The notes below the pieces were generated by a model. That model ran no database searches, was not told where the DNA came from, and was given only the letters and a program-made list of their open reading frames with translations. A program made the position numbers and the translations under genes. A stretch of 64,000 nt of DNA from DATENM01 sp045807765 (GTDB lineage Bacteria; Acidobacteriota; Blastocatellia; UBA7656), in NCBI GenBank assembly GCA_045807765.1, contig JBJMGU010000246.1:1-64000 (forward strand), read 5' to 3'. Of the stretch, positions 36,681 to 45,676 are shown piece by piece (within the stretch, counting starts at the first letter, position 1; each line of letters starts with the position of its first letter).

Positions 36681-37631
36681 ATGACTGACGAAACCAAGCA
36701 GCCTGTGGCCGGCGACGAAGAGGCGATTGCTGAGATTCATCGCCGCATACAAGAATCCGCAGCGGCCAATCTGACGGCGGACGCCATCACCCTGGACGCA
36801 TGGGAGCGCGTCAAGCTGGCGCGCCATGCCAACCGGCCATATACGCTCGATTACATCGAGGCGCTGTTTACCGACTTCACCGAAATTCATGGCGACCGGC
36901 GCTTCGGCGACGACCCGGCGCTGGTCGCGGGCTTTGCACACTTTCACGGCGACCCTTGCGTCGTCGTCGGCCACCAGAAAGGCCGCACCACCAAGCAGCG
37001 CCAGCAGCGCAACTTTGGCATGCCCAAGCCGGAAGGCTATCGCAAGGCGCTGCGGGTGATGAAGATCGCCGAGAAATTCCGCCGCCCCATCTTTGCCTTC
37101 ATTGACACGCCGGGCGCTTATCCGGGCATTGACGCCGAAGAGCGCGGCCAGGCTGAAGCCATTGCCTACAACCTGCGCGAGATGGCGCGGCTGCGCGTGC
37201 CGGTCATCGTCACGGTGACGGGCGAAGGCGGTTCGGGCGGCGCGCTGGCCATCGGCGTCGGCGATCAGGTCATGATGCTGGAGAATGCGATCTACTCGGT
37301 GATCTCGCCGGAATCCTGCTCGGCGATTCTATGGCGCGATCAGGATCACGCGCAGGAGGCGGCGCGGGCTTTGCGATTGACTGCCCCCGACCTGTTGCAG
37401 TTCGGCTTGATTGATCGCATCATCGCCGAACCGGCGGGCGGCGCCCACGCCGACCCCGAAGCCATGAGCGCCACGCTTGACGAGGCGCTCGGCGAAGCGC
37501 TGGCCACCGTCAGCGACTTATCAATCGAAGAGCGGCTGCGCCTGCGCTACGAGAAGTTTCGCAAGATGGGCGACTTTGAAGACCGCATGTCAAAAGATCG
37601 CGCCGCGAAGGCGGAACTGCTGGAGTGGTAG
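36681..37631 (+). CDS. accA: Acetyl-CoA carboxylase carboxyltransferase subunit alpha
   Basis: 316 aa, the usual length. Transfers CO2 from carboxybiotin to acetyl-CoA, making malonyl-CoA for fatty acid synthesis, together with AccD (not in this window). Motifs: E-I-H-G-D-R-R-F-G-D-D-P-A at about 70-82, F-G-M-P-K-P-E-G-Y-R-K-A, I-D-T-P-G-A-Y-P-G, and E-G-G-S-G-G-A-L-A-I-G-V-G-D. The ATG follows the heptamer array without a recognisable ribosome binding site, which is unusual here. No earlier in-frame start is seen. Confidence 0.95.
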   Translation: MTDETKQPVAGDEEAIAEIHRRIQESAAANLTADAITLDAWERVKLARHANRPYTLDYIEALFTDFTEIHGDRRFGDDPALVAGFAHFHGDPCVVVGHQKGRTTKQRQQRNFGMPKPEGYRKALRVMKIAEKFRRPIFAFIDTPGAYPGIDAEERGQAEAIAYNLREMARLRVPVIVTVTGEGGSGGALAIGVGDQVMMLENAIYSVISPESCSAILWRDQDHAQEAARALRLTAPDLLQFGLIDRIIAEPAGGAHADPEAMSATLDEALGEALATVSDLSIEERLRLRYEKFRKMGDFEDRMSKDRAAKAELLEW

Positions 37632-37672
37632 CTCCACCCCTTTTTCATTTCGTTGTTCGGAGGACGCATCAG

Positions 37673-39367
37673 ATGAAACTATTCTCTTTCGCCCGCCCGT
37701 CAGGTCGGACGCTGGTCGCCGCGCTCGTGGCGATCCAGCTCAGCGCACCGCTTGCGATGGCGCAAAGCGCTGCTGCGAAGCCTGCGCCGTCGTTGTCTGC
37801 GGCAGAGCGCGAAGCCGTCTCGCATGTCAAAGCCGACACCATCCGTCAGGTAACCGTGGCGCTCACGGCCAAAGAGATGCAGGGACGCGGCACGGGCCAG
37901 CCCGGCGCTGACCGCGCTGCCGAATACATCGCCCATCAGTTCGCCCTTCTCGGACTTCGCCCGCTCGGCGATCAGGTGGAAGGCAAGCCGGGCTTTCTTC
38001 AAGCCATCAAGTTCAAAGCCGAGCAGGTGCAGACCGAAACGTCCTTTAAGGCCGGCGACATCAGTCTGAAATATAAAGACGACTTCATCGTCGCGCCGCC
38101 GCTGCCGCAGGAAGCGAGCAAAGACGTGAGCGGCGCGCTCACCTTTGTCGGCTACGGCGTGGCATCGCCCGACGTCAAGCGCGATGATCTGGCGGGCATG
38201 GATGTCAAAGGGAAGATCGTCGTTGTGCTGGACGGCAAGCCTGACAACGTCGAAGCTACGGCCTGGGCGAAGGCCGCCAACCAGCAGACTCGGTTCGGTC
38301 GGCTGATCAGCGCGGGCGCCGCCGGGTTCGTCATCGTCTATGCGCCGGCGCGTGCGACGCAGCCATTCAATCTTGCGGCGACCTATCTGTCGCGCCGCCG
38401 CGTCGCGCTGGCCGATGCGCCGGCCTTCCCCATCAAAGTCCCGCCCCTTCTTTTAATCAGCGACGCCGCGGCAGAGAAGCTCTTTACTGGGACGGGCGCG
38501 AGCTTTGCTGAATTGAAGGCGAAAGCGGCGCGCGGCGAATTCGTTTCGCGCGACCTGAACAAGCCTGCGGCCATCTCTGTGCGTCTGAAGCGCGAAGCGG
38601 CGACGAGCAGCAACGTCGTCGGCGTGATGGAGGGCACGGATGCGGCGCTCAAGAGCGAAGCGGTCGTCTACTCGGCACACTACGACGCCTATGGCATAGA
38701 CGCGGACGGCACCATCTACCCCGGCGCGGCGGATAACGCGCTCGGCATCGGCAAGCTGGTGGCCATCGCCGAAGCCTTTGCAAAGGCAAAGGCGAAGCCG
38801 CGCCGTACGATCATCTTTCTTGCTGTAACCGGCGAAGAGTATGGCTTGCTCGGCGCCGAACACTGGGTGAAGCACCCGACGTGGCCGCTCGAAAAAGTCG
38901 CCGCCAACATCAACTATGACGGCATCGGCACAGAGGTCTGGGGCGAGCTGCATTACCTGGTCAATTATGGCTTCGACCATTCCGATCTGGGGAAGACCAT
39001 CGCCGAGGTCGCTGCCGTGACCGGCGCTGAGATCATCGCCGACCCGTTCCCCGAAGAAGACGTCTTTTATCGCTCGGATCATTACGCCTTCTTCAAGCGC
39101 GGCGTGCCGGGTCTTTACTTGATCAGCGCGCCCGCCGGCGATGAAGCGGCGTTCGGCGCGCGGGCGATGAAGTGGCTGGTCACCGATTATCACATGGCGA
39201 CCGACACGATTCAGAAAGATTGGAACTGGAAAGGCGCACAACAACTGTCGGTCATCGGATTGCTTGCCGGCATGCGCGTGGCGAATCAGGACGCGATGCC
39301 GGCATGGCTGCCCAGCTCGCCTTACAATCGCCCGCGCGGCACGACGCTGCCGCCGCCGCGCCCATAA
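37673..39367 (+). CDS. Secreted M28-family zinc aminopeptidase
   Basis: 564 aa from ATG 37673, with GGAGG nine bases upstream. Signal peptide about 1-32 (ending P-L-A-M-A-Q). A PA-type insert (about 140-270, G-Y-G-V-A-S-P) precedes the catalytic M28 domain. Metal and catalytic residues: H336 (S-A-H-Y-D), D354 (A-A-D-N-A-L-G), E388/E389 (T-G-E-E-Y-G), D416 (N-I-N-Y-D-G) and H470 (S-D-H-Y-A-F). Two zinc ions are expected; it likely trims peptides in the periplasm or outside the cell. Followed 36 bases later by a secreted protein of unknown type. Confidence 0.9.
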   Translation: MKLFSFARPSGRTLVAALVAIQLSAPLAMAQSAAAKPAPSLSAAEREAVSHVKADTIRQVTVALTAKEMQGRGTGQPGADRAAEYIAHQFALLGLRPLGDQVEGKPGFLQAIKFKAEQVQTETSFKAGDISLKYKDDFIVAPPLPQEASKDVSGALTFVGYGVASPDVKRDDLAGMDVKGKIVVVLDGKPDNVEATAWAKAANQQTRFGRLISAGAAGFVIVYAPARATQPFNLAATYLSRRRVALADAPAFPIKVPPLLLISDAAAEKLFTGTGASFAELKAKAARGEFVSRDLNKPAAISVRLKREAATSSNVVGVMEGTDAALKSEAVVYSAHYDAYGIDADGTIYPGAADNALGIGKLVAIAEAFAKAKAKPRRTIIFLAVTGEEYGLLGAEHWVKHPTWPLEKVAANINYDGIGTEVWGELHYLVNYGFDHSDLGKTIAEVAAVTGAEIIADPFPEEDVFYRSDHYAFFKRGVPGLYLISAPAGDEAAFGARAMKWLVTDYHMATDTIQKDWNWKGAQQLSVIGLLAGMRVANQDAMPAWLPSSPYNRPRGTTLPPPRP

Positions 39368-39403
39368 GCGAGTTCATTAATCAATTCATTCACGAGGAGC
39401 AAA

Positions 39404-40387
39404 ATGAAAGATTGGATCAAAGTGGTTGCGGTTACGTTTGCCATCTTGCTGGCTTCGGTGAGCGCCCTGGGGCAATCCGCCGGCGTATCGCTCAGGCCCA
39501 TCCTGAAGCCGGGGCAGGAAGCGCGCTACCGCCTGATCGCCGAGGTTGATACCGAGATCACGGCAGCCGGCGCGAATGGTATCAGCGGCACTCAGAGCCG
39601 CGAGCTGCACGCCACCGTGTTGCTGCGCGCAGGCGTCGCGGCCCCGCAACTCGCCGCTCAGTCGGCGGGCGCGACGGCGGCGACCGCAGGCCACGGCTCG
39701 CCCTACACGCGAGAGACGCTCATCTCAGACGCCAGCGCGGCGGGCGACCTGATCTATTACGAAGCCGTCATCGAGATGCTCGACGCCCGCGTCAAGGTCA
39801 ACGGCGCTGAGACCTCTGGGATTTTTCAGAACGGCGTCGGGCAGAAGATCGAATTCGCGCTGGATTCAAACAACCGCATCGTGAAGTGTGTCATCCCTGT
39901 CGAGGCGGCGAAGGCCGGGCTGGCCGAGTTGCTCTTCAGCCTGCTCGATTGGGCGCCCGCCGCATCGGTCGAAGTCGGGCAGACCTGGGGCAACGGTTCT
40001 GGCGGCGAACTACTGGCGGGTAATTATGGTTATATTTCGGCAGCCGCCCTGTCCGATGTGCCCCGGTCTGCGAAAGCCGCTTACAGGTTGGCGGCGGTCA
40101 ATGGCGGTCAGGCAGTGGTCGAAGGCGCGGTCGCCTTGCGCCAGGAGGGCGCTACACGGCTGGCCATTCCCGCCGCACAGATCGATGTTAATCTCACTGC
40201 TTCAGGCGACGGCACGACGCGCATCGAGTACGACGTGGCCGGCAACCGCATTGCGTCTGCCGTGTCTGAAAGCCTATTGAAAGGCCGCGTCGTCAACGTC
40301 CAGCCGACGCGCGCCGGCGAGCCGATGCAGCCGCGCGAAGGCGCGCTCGTCGAGACGGCGAAGTTCTCGATCAAGCTGCTGCTATAA
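39404..40387 (+). CDS. Secreted protein of unknown function
   Basis: 327 aa, GAGGAG before the ATG. Signal peptide about 1-24 (ending S-A-L-G-Q). The mature chain opens with L-R-P-I-L-K-P-G-Q-E-A-R-Y-R, then alternating beta strands typical of a periplasmic beta-sandwich. No Cys, no enzyme motif. It probably shares a transcript with the M28 peptidase upstream and the aldehyde dehydrogenase that begins 14 bases after its stop. I do not recognise the family. Confidence 0.55.
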   Translation: MKDWIKVVAVTFAILLASVSALGQSAGVSLRPILKPGQEARYRLIAEVDTEITAAGANGISGTQSRELHATVLLRAGVAAPQLAAQSAGATAATAGHGSPYTRETLISDASAAGDLIYYEAVIEMLDARVKVNGAETSGIFQNGVGQKIEFALDSNNRIVKCVIPVEAAKAGLAELLFSLLDWAPAASVEVGQTWGNGSGGELLAGNYGYISAAALSDVPRSAKAAYRLAAVNGGQAVVEGAVALRQEGATRLAIPAAQIDVNLTASGDGTTRIEYDVAGNRIASAVSESLLKGRVVNVQPTRAGEPMQPREGALVETAKFSIKLLL

Positions 40388-40401
40388 ATGAAGATTCGCT
40401 T

Positions 40402-41934
40402 ATGACCGCAAAACTCCCCATGACCATGACGCGGGCGGCAGAGATCGTCTCGCTCAACCCGGCGACGCTCGAAGAACTGGCGCGCTTTCCAATCAGCACA
40501 ACGGACGATGTCAATGCGGCAGTGGCGCGAGCGCGCGCCGCGCAGCCCGCATGGGCGGCGCTCTCGTGTCGCAACCGCGCCCGCTACATTTTGAAAGTGC
40601 GCCGCGCCCTCTACGACCGCAAGGAAGAGATCTGCCGCATCATCTCTAACGAAACCGGCAAGCCGGAATTCGAGGCGCTGACTACCGAAGTCTTCATGGT
40701 CAGCGACCTGATGAGCCACTTTGCCATGAAGTCCGAGAAGCTGCTGCGCCACAAACGCTTCACGCTGGCGGTCTTTCGCAACAAGCGGTCGCTGATTTCG
40801 CGCGAGCCGCTCGGCGTCATCGGCGTCATCAGCCCGTGGAATTTTCCTTTCTCCATTCCGGTTGGCGAGATCGTCATGGCGTTAATGGCCGGTAACACCG
40901 TTGTGCTCAAGCCGTCTGAGCATACGCCGCTGGTCGGCGACGCGATCAAACGGCTCTTTGCGGCGGCGGGCTTTCCCGAAGGCGTGCTCGAAGTCGTGCA
41001 GGGCGACGGCTCGACGGGCGCGGCGCTGGTCGAAGCGGCGGTGGATAAAATCTTTTTCACCGGCTCGGTCAACACAGGCCGTAAGATCGCCGAAGCGGCA
41101 GCGCGCCGCTTGTTGCCGGTGGTGCTGGAAATGGGCGGCAAAGACCCGATGATCGTTTGCGACGACGCGCCGTTTGAGCGCACCGTGAAGGGCGCGGTCT
41201 GGGGCGCATTCATGAACTGTGGCCAGGTCTGCGCTTCGGTCGAGCGGCTCTACGTTGTCGAGCCGGTGGCCGAGCGCTTCATCGCCGCTGTCGTTGATGA
41301 AGTGAAGCGGCTGCGGCTGGGACGTCCCACAGCGGACTGTTCAACCGATGTCGGCCCGCTGACCAACGAGCAGCAGTTGAATACGGTCATCGAGCATGTC
41401 GGCGATGCCGTGGCGCGCGGCGCGCGGGTGCTGGCGGGCGGGCGGCGTCGTGAAGACCTCGGCGGCTACTTCTTTGAGCCGACCGTGCTGGTGGATGTTG
41501 ATCAAAGCATGAAGGTGATGAGCGAAGAGACCTTCGGGCCGGTCTTGCCGATCAAGGTGGTGAAAGACGAAGAAGAGGCGATCCGCGAAGCCAACTCGAC
41601 GCGCTATGGCTTGCTGGCGTCGGTGTGGACCGCGGATAACGAGAAAGGTCGCCGCCTGGCGCGCCGCATCGAAGCCGGCACGGTGATCATCAACGATGCC
41701 ATCTACACGCATGGCGCGGCGCGCACGCCGTGGTTCGGCGTCAAAGAGAGCGGCCTCGGTGTGACTCACGGCGACGCCGGGCTGTTTGAGTTCACGCGGC
41801 TGAAGCACGTCAACTGGGATCTGCTGCCGCTGAAGAGCGACTGGTGGTGGTTCCCCTACACGCCCGCCTGGGAGCGGCGCTTCAAGACGCTGATGAAGGT
41901 GCTCTACCGGCTGGGCCTGCGCAAGATCGCCTGA
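40402..41934 (+). CDS. NAD(P)-dependent aldehyde dehydrogenase
   Basis: 510 aa, normal for the ALDH superfamily. Oxidises aldehydes to acids in the cytoplasm. Catalytic Cys277 in N-C-G-Q-V-C-A-S and general base E243 in L-E-M-G-G-K-D; cofactor loop I-S-P-W-N-F-P and F-T-G-S-V-N-T-G-R. The C-terminal tail (W-W-F-P-Y-T-P-A-W-E-R-R-F-K-T) suggests the branch of fatty or long-chain aldehyde dehydrogenases, although no membrane anchor is obvious. An ATG 13 codons in is an alternative start. Exact substrate unknown. Confidence 0.9.
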   Translation: MTAKLPMTMTRAAEIVSLNPATLEELARFPISTTDDVNAAVARARAAQPAWAALSCRNRARYILKVRRALYDRKEEICRIISNETGKPEFEALTTEVFMVSDLMSHFAMKSEKLLRHKRFTLAVFRNKRSLISREPLGVIGVISPWNFPFSIPVGEIVMALMAGNTVVLKPSEHTPLVGDAIKRLFAAAGFPEGVLEVVQGDGSTGAALVEAAVDKIFFTGSVNTGRKIAEAAARRLLPVVLEMGGKDPMIVCDDAPFERTVKGAVWGAFMNCGQVCASVERLYVVEPVAERFIAAVVDEVKRLRLGRPTADCSTDVGPLTNEQQLNTVIEHVGDAVARGARVLAGGRRREDLGGYFFEPTVLVDVDQSMKVMSEETFGPVLPIKVVKDEEEAIREANSTRYGLLASVWTADNEKGRRLARRIEAGTVIINDAIYTHGAARTPWFGVKESGLGVTHGDAGLFEFTRLKHVNWDLLPLKSDWWWFPYTPAWERRFKTLMKVLYRLGLRKIA

Positions 41935-41959
41935 GCGAAAGGCGCGAGCGGGCAGCGCG

Positions 41960-42427
41960 ATGCTTGATCTGTACGACGAATTCAAAGCCATCATCGGCGC
42001 GCTGAGCCAGCGTCAGGTCGATTATGCGGTGTGCGGCGGACTTGCAATGGCCGTGTATGGCCTGGCGCGCGCCACTGTTGATATTGATCTGCTGATCGCC
42101 GGAGATGACTTCGAGCGCGTCAAAGCCGCAGTGCAGCCGCTCGGCTACGTGATTGAAGCGCAGCCGATGACATTTGCCAGAGGCGCAGTCAAGATTCGCC
42201 GCCTGTCGAAGATCGATAAAGAGACCGGCATCGTTCTGTCGCTCGATTTGTTGCTGGTCACGCCACAGATCGAAGAGGTTTGGAGGTCTCGAACCGAAGT
42301 GGTATGGGAGAACGACAAGCTAAAGATAGTTTCACGCGAAGGCTTGATCGGCTTAAAATCTATTCGTGCAAGCGGACAAGACATGGATGACATCAAACGA
42401 TTGCGAGAGTTACAAGATGAAAGTTGA
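41960..42427 (+). CDS. Nucleotidyltransferase-fold protein (AbiEii/MNT-like)
   Basis: 155 aa. The motif C-G-G-L-A-M-A-V-Y-G-L-A-R-A-T-V-D-I-D-L-L-I (residues about 23-44) is the GG-plus-DxD nucleotidyltransferase signature with Asp pair D-I-D. A later strand S-L-D-L-L-L-V would supply the third acidic residue. Family members are small NTases, several of which act as toxins or tRNA/protein nucleotidylating enzymes. The stop overlaps the start of a 46-aa gene by 11 bases, a pairing typical of a two-gene module. Toxin activity is an inference. Confidence 0.72.
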   Translation: MLDLYDEFKAIIGALSQRQVDYAVCGGLAMAVYGLARATVDIDLLIAGDDFERVKAAVQPLGYVIEAQPMTFARGAVKIRRLSKIDKETGIVLSLDLLLVTPQIEEVWRSRTEVVWENDKLKIVSREGLIGLKSIRASGQDMDDIKRLRELQDES

Positions 42428-42557
42428 TATGTCGCCAAAAGCCGTGACGGCGCGCTTGAAACTGGTTTCACAATTGCGGCGGCTGTGCCTGTCGCTTGCC
42501 CAGGCGAAACCGATCAACCCGCCGGCAAAGTCGAACGAAAAAGCCCCGGCGCGCTGA
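42417..42557 (+). CDS. 46-aa protein coupled to the nucleotidyltransferase
   Basis: Starts at ATG 42417 inside the end of the previous gene (stop at 42425-42427), so translation may be coupled. The sequence M-K-V-D-M-S-P-K-A-V-T-A-R-L-K-L-V-S-Q-L-R-R-L-C is a short basic helix with a conserved-looking K-V-D-x-S-P-x-A-V opening. It ends in a lysine- and proline-rich tail. It may be the partner (antitoxin or adaptor) of the nucleotidyltransferase; this rests on overlap alone. Confidence 0.55.
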   Translation: MKVDMSPKAVTARLKLVSQLRRLCLSLAQAKPINPPAKSNEKAPAR

Positions 42558-42602
42558 CCGCTACACCGGAGCTTTAGTAAAATCCTCTACAGAAAAGCCG
42601 CT

Positions 42603-44966
42603 TCAATAATCGTGTCTGGGACTGATCGAAGGGTCGGCGCTCGAAGCCGCCTTGCCTTGATGATCGCCGGCGCGAACGACGCCGCTCTGATCCATGTAAA
42701 ACGACAGCCGCCCGCTCTTGCCATACTCTAGCGGCACCATCGTTATTTCATAGCCGCCCGCCGCAGCCGTCATCTCGAACTTGTAACCGTAGCGCTCGAT
42801 CATGTCTCTCATCACGGTCAGCCCGCGCAGCCGCTCTTTGTCTTCTGCCCCTTGCTGGTCGGTCATCATTTCGTCCAGGGTGGCGTAGCGGCCATGTTGG
42901 GTTTTGTAGAGCTTCTCCTGTTCTTTAATCGATTCCAGAAAGGTCCTGGCGACAGACTCATTGCGCGGCACGCGCGAAGCCAGCTCGCTTGCGGCAATCT
43001 CCGCAAAGAAGCGCATAAGCAGACGCCGCGGGATGCGCAACTCGTATTGCCCGCCGACGCCCTCGGCGCTCGCCGCATAAGTGATCGGCTCTGGATCGAA
43101 GCGATAGCGCGCCAGGAATTCTTTCACCGCTTCGTCCTTCATCAGCTCATTTCTTTGCGCCGGGTCGGGGAACAGTCCTTTCAACACCGCCGCCGAAACG
43201 TAGACCTGCGCCACCATCGCGCGCGGCTGCCACTGCGTATAGCTTTGAAAATCGCGGCTGGCTGCGAGCGTCGCGTTGTTGGCGCGGGCTTCAAGAGCCT
43301 GGCGGATGCTCGCCGCTTTTGCTGCCATCAGCAGATAGTTGTTGACGAAAGCATAGGCCAGGTTGCCGTAACTGGTGATCTCGATGTCGCCGACATGTTC
43401 CGTCGTCGTCTTCGCCTCGGTGAGCTTTACGCCAACCGTTTCGAGTAGCGGGCGTAGCTTCGACATGAGCGCTTCGCGGTCGCGCACGGCGATGAGCATC
43501 AGCGGCTGGGTTGTCGCCGCGCGGGCGTTGACCGGCACGCGACCGAGCGGCGTGTTGCCCAGATAATTTATCGGCACACTCAGAGCGATTTCGTTGCCGA
43601 GCGTCGCCGTCAGCACGTCCGCAAGGCTCGCGTGGTTGGCTTTCTCAAAAGCGGCGCGGCGCGTTTCAAAATCCGCTGCTGGTTGAGCAGGGACGGCGCG
43701 GCTAGCTGTTGCGGCGGGCGCCGTCCGCATTTGCTCAATCACCAGATCGTAAAGGCGCGGCCAGTCGAGCGACGCCACGACAAAGATGCCGGTGTCGGCG
43801 GGAAGGTAGTTGGCGGCTTCAGACGACAGGGCCGGACCGCAAACCGGCAGCGACAGAAACGGCACAGGGCCAATGGCCGCGCCCGGCTCGCCGATCAACA
43901 AAGCACGCGCCACCAGCGCGTCGTTTTCGAGCGCCAGCGCCACAGCCAGAGCATCATTATGTTGCGCCTGCCCGCTGCCGGATAACACGAGGTTGAACAG
44001 ACTGCCGAGCAGGTCTTGCTCGGCGCGCGGCGGCTGACTGGCGGCTTGAGGGAGGGGAACTGGTATCACTGTTTTGCTATTGCGGGCGGCGGGCGCTTGC
44101 GCCGGCAGCCGGCGCGTCGTGCCACGCGATGTCGAGGTTGTTGCAGCGGCGGGCGGTGGCTCGACTTGCGGCCTGACGACCGTTAGCTCTTCACGCGCTG
44201 AATTTGTATTTGGAGTTACGGTTGCCGGTGCGCCTTCTTTGCGGCGCTCGCTGAGTGCGATGTCGTAATAAATGAACAGGGGCTCGCTGGAGAGATGATC
44301 GCGGGCGGCACGAAAATTCATATCATCGCTCATCCGCCGGTCACTCTTGCCATGCAGTCCCTTGAAGGTGAATGAGACGTTTGACAGAACGACCAGTTTG
44401 CCGGTGCGCCGAATGACTGAGGGCGTTGTTGATGGATGATCGATTGGCTCGGCGCCGCTTGTCTGACTGGTGCTGCTCTTACGCGCTGCCGGGGCGAGCG
44501 GTGCCAGGCTCTCTTGCGCCTTCGCCGCAAACGCTTCCGCCTCATCTTCGGTTTCCAACTCGAAGGCGAGCAGGGTGCTCGGCAGCGATGTATCTGTCGG
44601 GTTGAGAGCGAACATCACCCGTGAGTGTTGCAAGCGGTCGGCGTTATCTATCACCAGCCGCACCAGCTTGAATTCTACCGCCCCACCCATCTGTTCCAGC
44701 AGCGGCGAGATCGGCTCAAAGGTTTCGCGAAAATCCGCCGAGCGCAGCAGGGCGCCGATGTTGCGCGCTTCGATATAGAGCGTGTAGCCGTCCGCCGGCA
44801 GCAGGGTATCGAAGGTTATGCCCTCGTCGTCGTCATCGTCTTGTTGAATGGCGACGGCGGGCAGCGGTGCGGGGCGGGCATTGCGCGGCGCCGCCAGCGG
44901 CGTGGGAGCAAGCCCAACGACCAGTAGCAAGGCCAGCAAGGACTTGAGAAGGGCGGCAATTTTCAT
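42603..44966 (-). CDS. Secreted DUF3352-like protein
   Basis: 787 aa with AGGAG before the ATG. Signal peptide about 1-26, then an acidic patch (Q-Q-D-D-D-D-D-E) and a long domain with A-D-G-Y-T-L-Y-I-E-A-R-N-I-G-A-L-L-R and later A-D-T-G-I-F-V-V-A-S-L-D-W-P-R-L, the recurring pattern of DUF3352-type proteins, which are broad-distribution envelope proteins of unknown function. A Ser/Thr/Pro-rich linker interrupts the domain at about residues 255-300. No enzyme motif. No partner on the same strand. Confidence 0.65.
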   Translation of the reverse strand: MKIAALLKSLLALLLVVGLAPTPLAAPRNARPAPLPAVAIQQDDDDDEGITFDTLLPADGYTLYIEARNIGALLRSADFRETFEPISPLLEQMGGAVEFKLVRLVIDNADRLQHSRVMFALNPTDTSLPSTLLAFELETEDEAEAFAAKAQESLAPLAPAARKSSTSQTSGAEPIDHPSTTPSVIRRTGKLVVLSNVSFTFKGLHGKSDRRMSDDMNFRAARDHLSSEPLFIYYDIALSERRKEGAPATVTPNTNSAREELTVVRPQVEPPPAAATTSTSRGTTRRLPAQAPAARNSKTVIPVPLPQAASQPPRAEQDLLGSLFNLVLSGSGQAQHNDALAVALALENDALVARALLIGEPGAAIGPVPFLSLPVCGPALSSEAANYLPADTGIFVVASLDWPRLYDLVIEQMRTAPAATASRAVPAQPAADFETRRAAFEKANHASLADVLTATLGNEIALSVPINYLGNTPLGRVPVNARAATTQPLMLIAVRDREALMSKLRPLLETVGVKLTEAKTTTEHVGDIEITSYGNLAYAFVNNYLLMAAKAASIRQALEARANNATLAASRDFQSYTQWQPRAMVAQVYVSAAVLKGLFPDPAQRNELMKDEAVKEFLARYRFDPEPITYAASAEGVGGQYELRIPRRLLMRFFAEIAASELASRVPRNESVARTFLESIKEQEKLYKTQHGRYATLDEMMTDQQGAEDKERLRGLTVMRDMIERYGYKFEMTAAAGGYEITMVPLEYGKSGRLSFYMDQSGVVRAGDHQGKAASSADPSISPRHDY

Positions 44967-45474
44967 GCGAGTTCTCCTGTGTCGAGCAGGTCGAATCGGC
45001 GTTCGGTCGCGCGAATCATAACACAGCGATTACAAGGCCAGAAGCGCAAACGTCCGGCAGCCCCCCGGTCACGAACGGGCAGGCCGTGCGCCCCGCGACC
45101 GGCCTTGTGGTCGCCGGGCGCTTGGATGTTGATTGCGCCTGACGGTTGCTTCGCCGCGCCGCTGGCTCCGCAAATGGCATCGGCGCGGCTAAGCTAAAGT
45201 AACTTCTCAGGAAAAGAGGCAATCTCACTGAGTGTTGAGGGGACGTGGTTAAGAAAAGCTAGCTTGTTTTTTTACAAGTCAGCAAAACCAGAGTTGAATT
45301 ATAGGAATAAATGATACTTTATTTTGCTTTCGCAAAAAGGGTGATTCTCTAGGGTATGGACGTTTGATATAGTCGCGCCAACTCGGCAACCATGAGGGAA
45401 TTTGGATTGTGGCTGTCAAATAACCTCCTCTTCTTCTCTGGTTGAGGGACACAACCATTGAAGGGACGCAGAAC
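44967..45474. other. AT-richer intergenic region, about 510 bp
   Basis: No believable gene. From about 45240 the composition is clearly more AT-rich than the neighbourhood, with a TATAGT box near 45367 and CU-rich bases at 45424-45438 (including CCTCCTCTTC, complementary to a Shine-Dalgarno). It leads into the strong terminator at 45475, hence the small-RNA proposal. Confidence 0.45.
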
Positions 45475-45518
45475 GACCGAAGGCCAACTCGCCCGAGTGA
45501 ACCTTCGGTCATTTTTTT
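45377..45518 (+). ncRNA. Candidate small RNA ending at a strong intrinsic terminator
   Basis: A possible -10 (TATAGT near 45367) stands about 140 bases before a clear terminator. Between them is no ORF but a CU-rich anti-Shine-Dalgarno tract and a small hairpin GGTTG/CAACC with loop AGGGACA near 45440-45457. The 5' end and the existence of the transcript are inferred. Confidence 0.35.
45475..45518 (+). terminator. Strong Rho-independent terminator
   Basis: Outer stem GACCGAAGG (45475-45483) with CCTTCGGTC (45502-45510), inner ACTC/GAGT pairing, then A and seven T. This is the clearest U-tract terminator in the window and no protein gene lies upstream of it on this strand. Confidence 0.8.
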
Positions 45519-45547
45519 GCCCTGGCGAGGGGCGCCCATCGCTTACC

Positions 45548-45577
45548 TTGAAATCAGCCGCCGGCCTCACCTATACT
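45548..45577 (+). promoter_or_regulatory. Promoter of tRNA-Ser
   Basis: TTGAAA (45548-45553), an 18-base spacer and TATACT (45572-45577) match the sigma-70 consensus at 5/6 in each box. The tRNA begins 17 bases after the -10. Confidence 0.7.
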
Positions 45578-45593
45578 CTCCGAGTGATCGATG

Positions 45594-45676
45594 GGAGGGG
45601 TAGCCTAACGGTAAGGCAGCGGTCTTGAAAACCGCCGAGCTAAAAACTCTTGCAGGTTCGAATCCTGTCCCCTCCG
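45594..45676 (+). tRNA. tRNA-Ser (UGA)
   Basis: Cloverleaf: acceptor GGAGGGG/CCCCTCC (45594-45600 with 45669-45675), D-arm GCCT/AGGC, anticodon arm GCGGT-CTTGAAA-ACCGC with anticodon TGA, a long variable arm (GAG/CTC) as expected for serine, T-arm with TTCGAAT, discriminator G at 45676. CCA is not encoded. Confidence 0.93.

Noticed and set aside
44979..45197. Short frames at 44979-45228 on both strands
   Set aside because: Arg/Pro-rich, no binding site, no domain; probably promoter DNA of the DUF3352-like gene.
45377..45518. 6S RNA identity for the candidate small RNA
   Set aside because: No long rod-like pairing of the two ends with a central bubble could be drawn.
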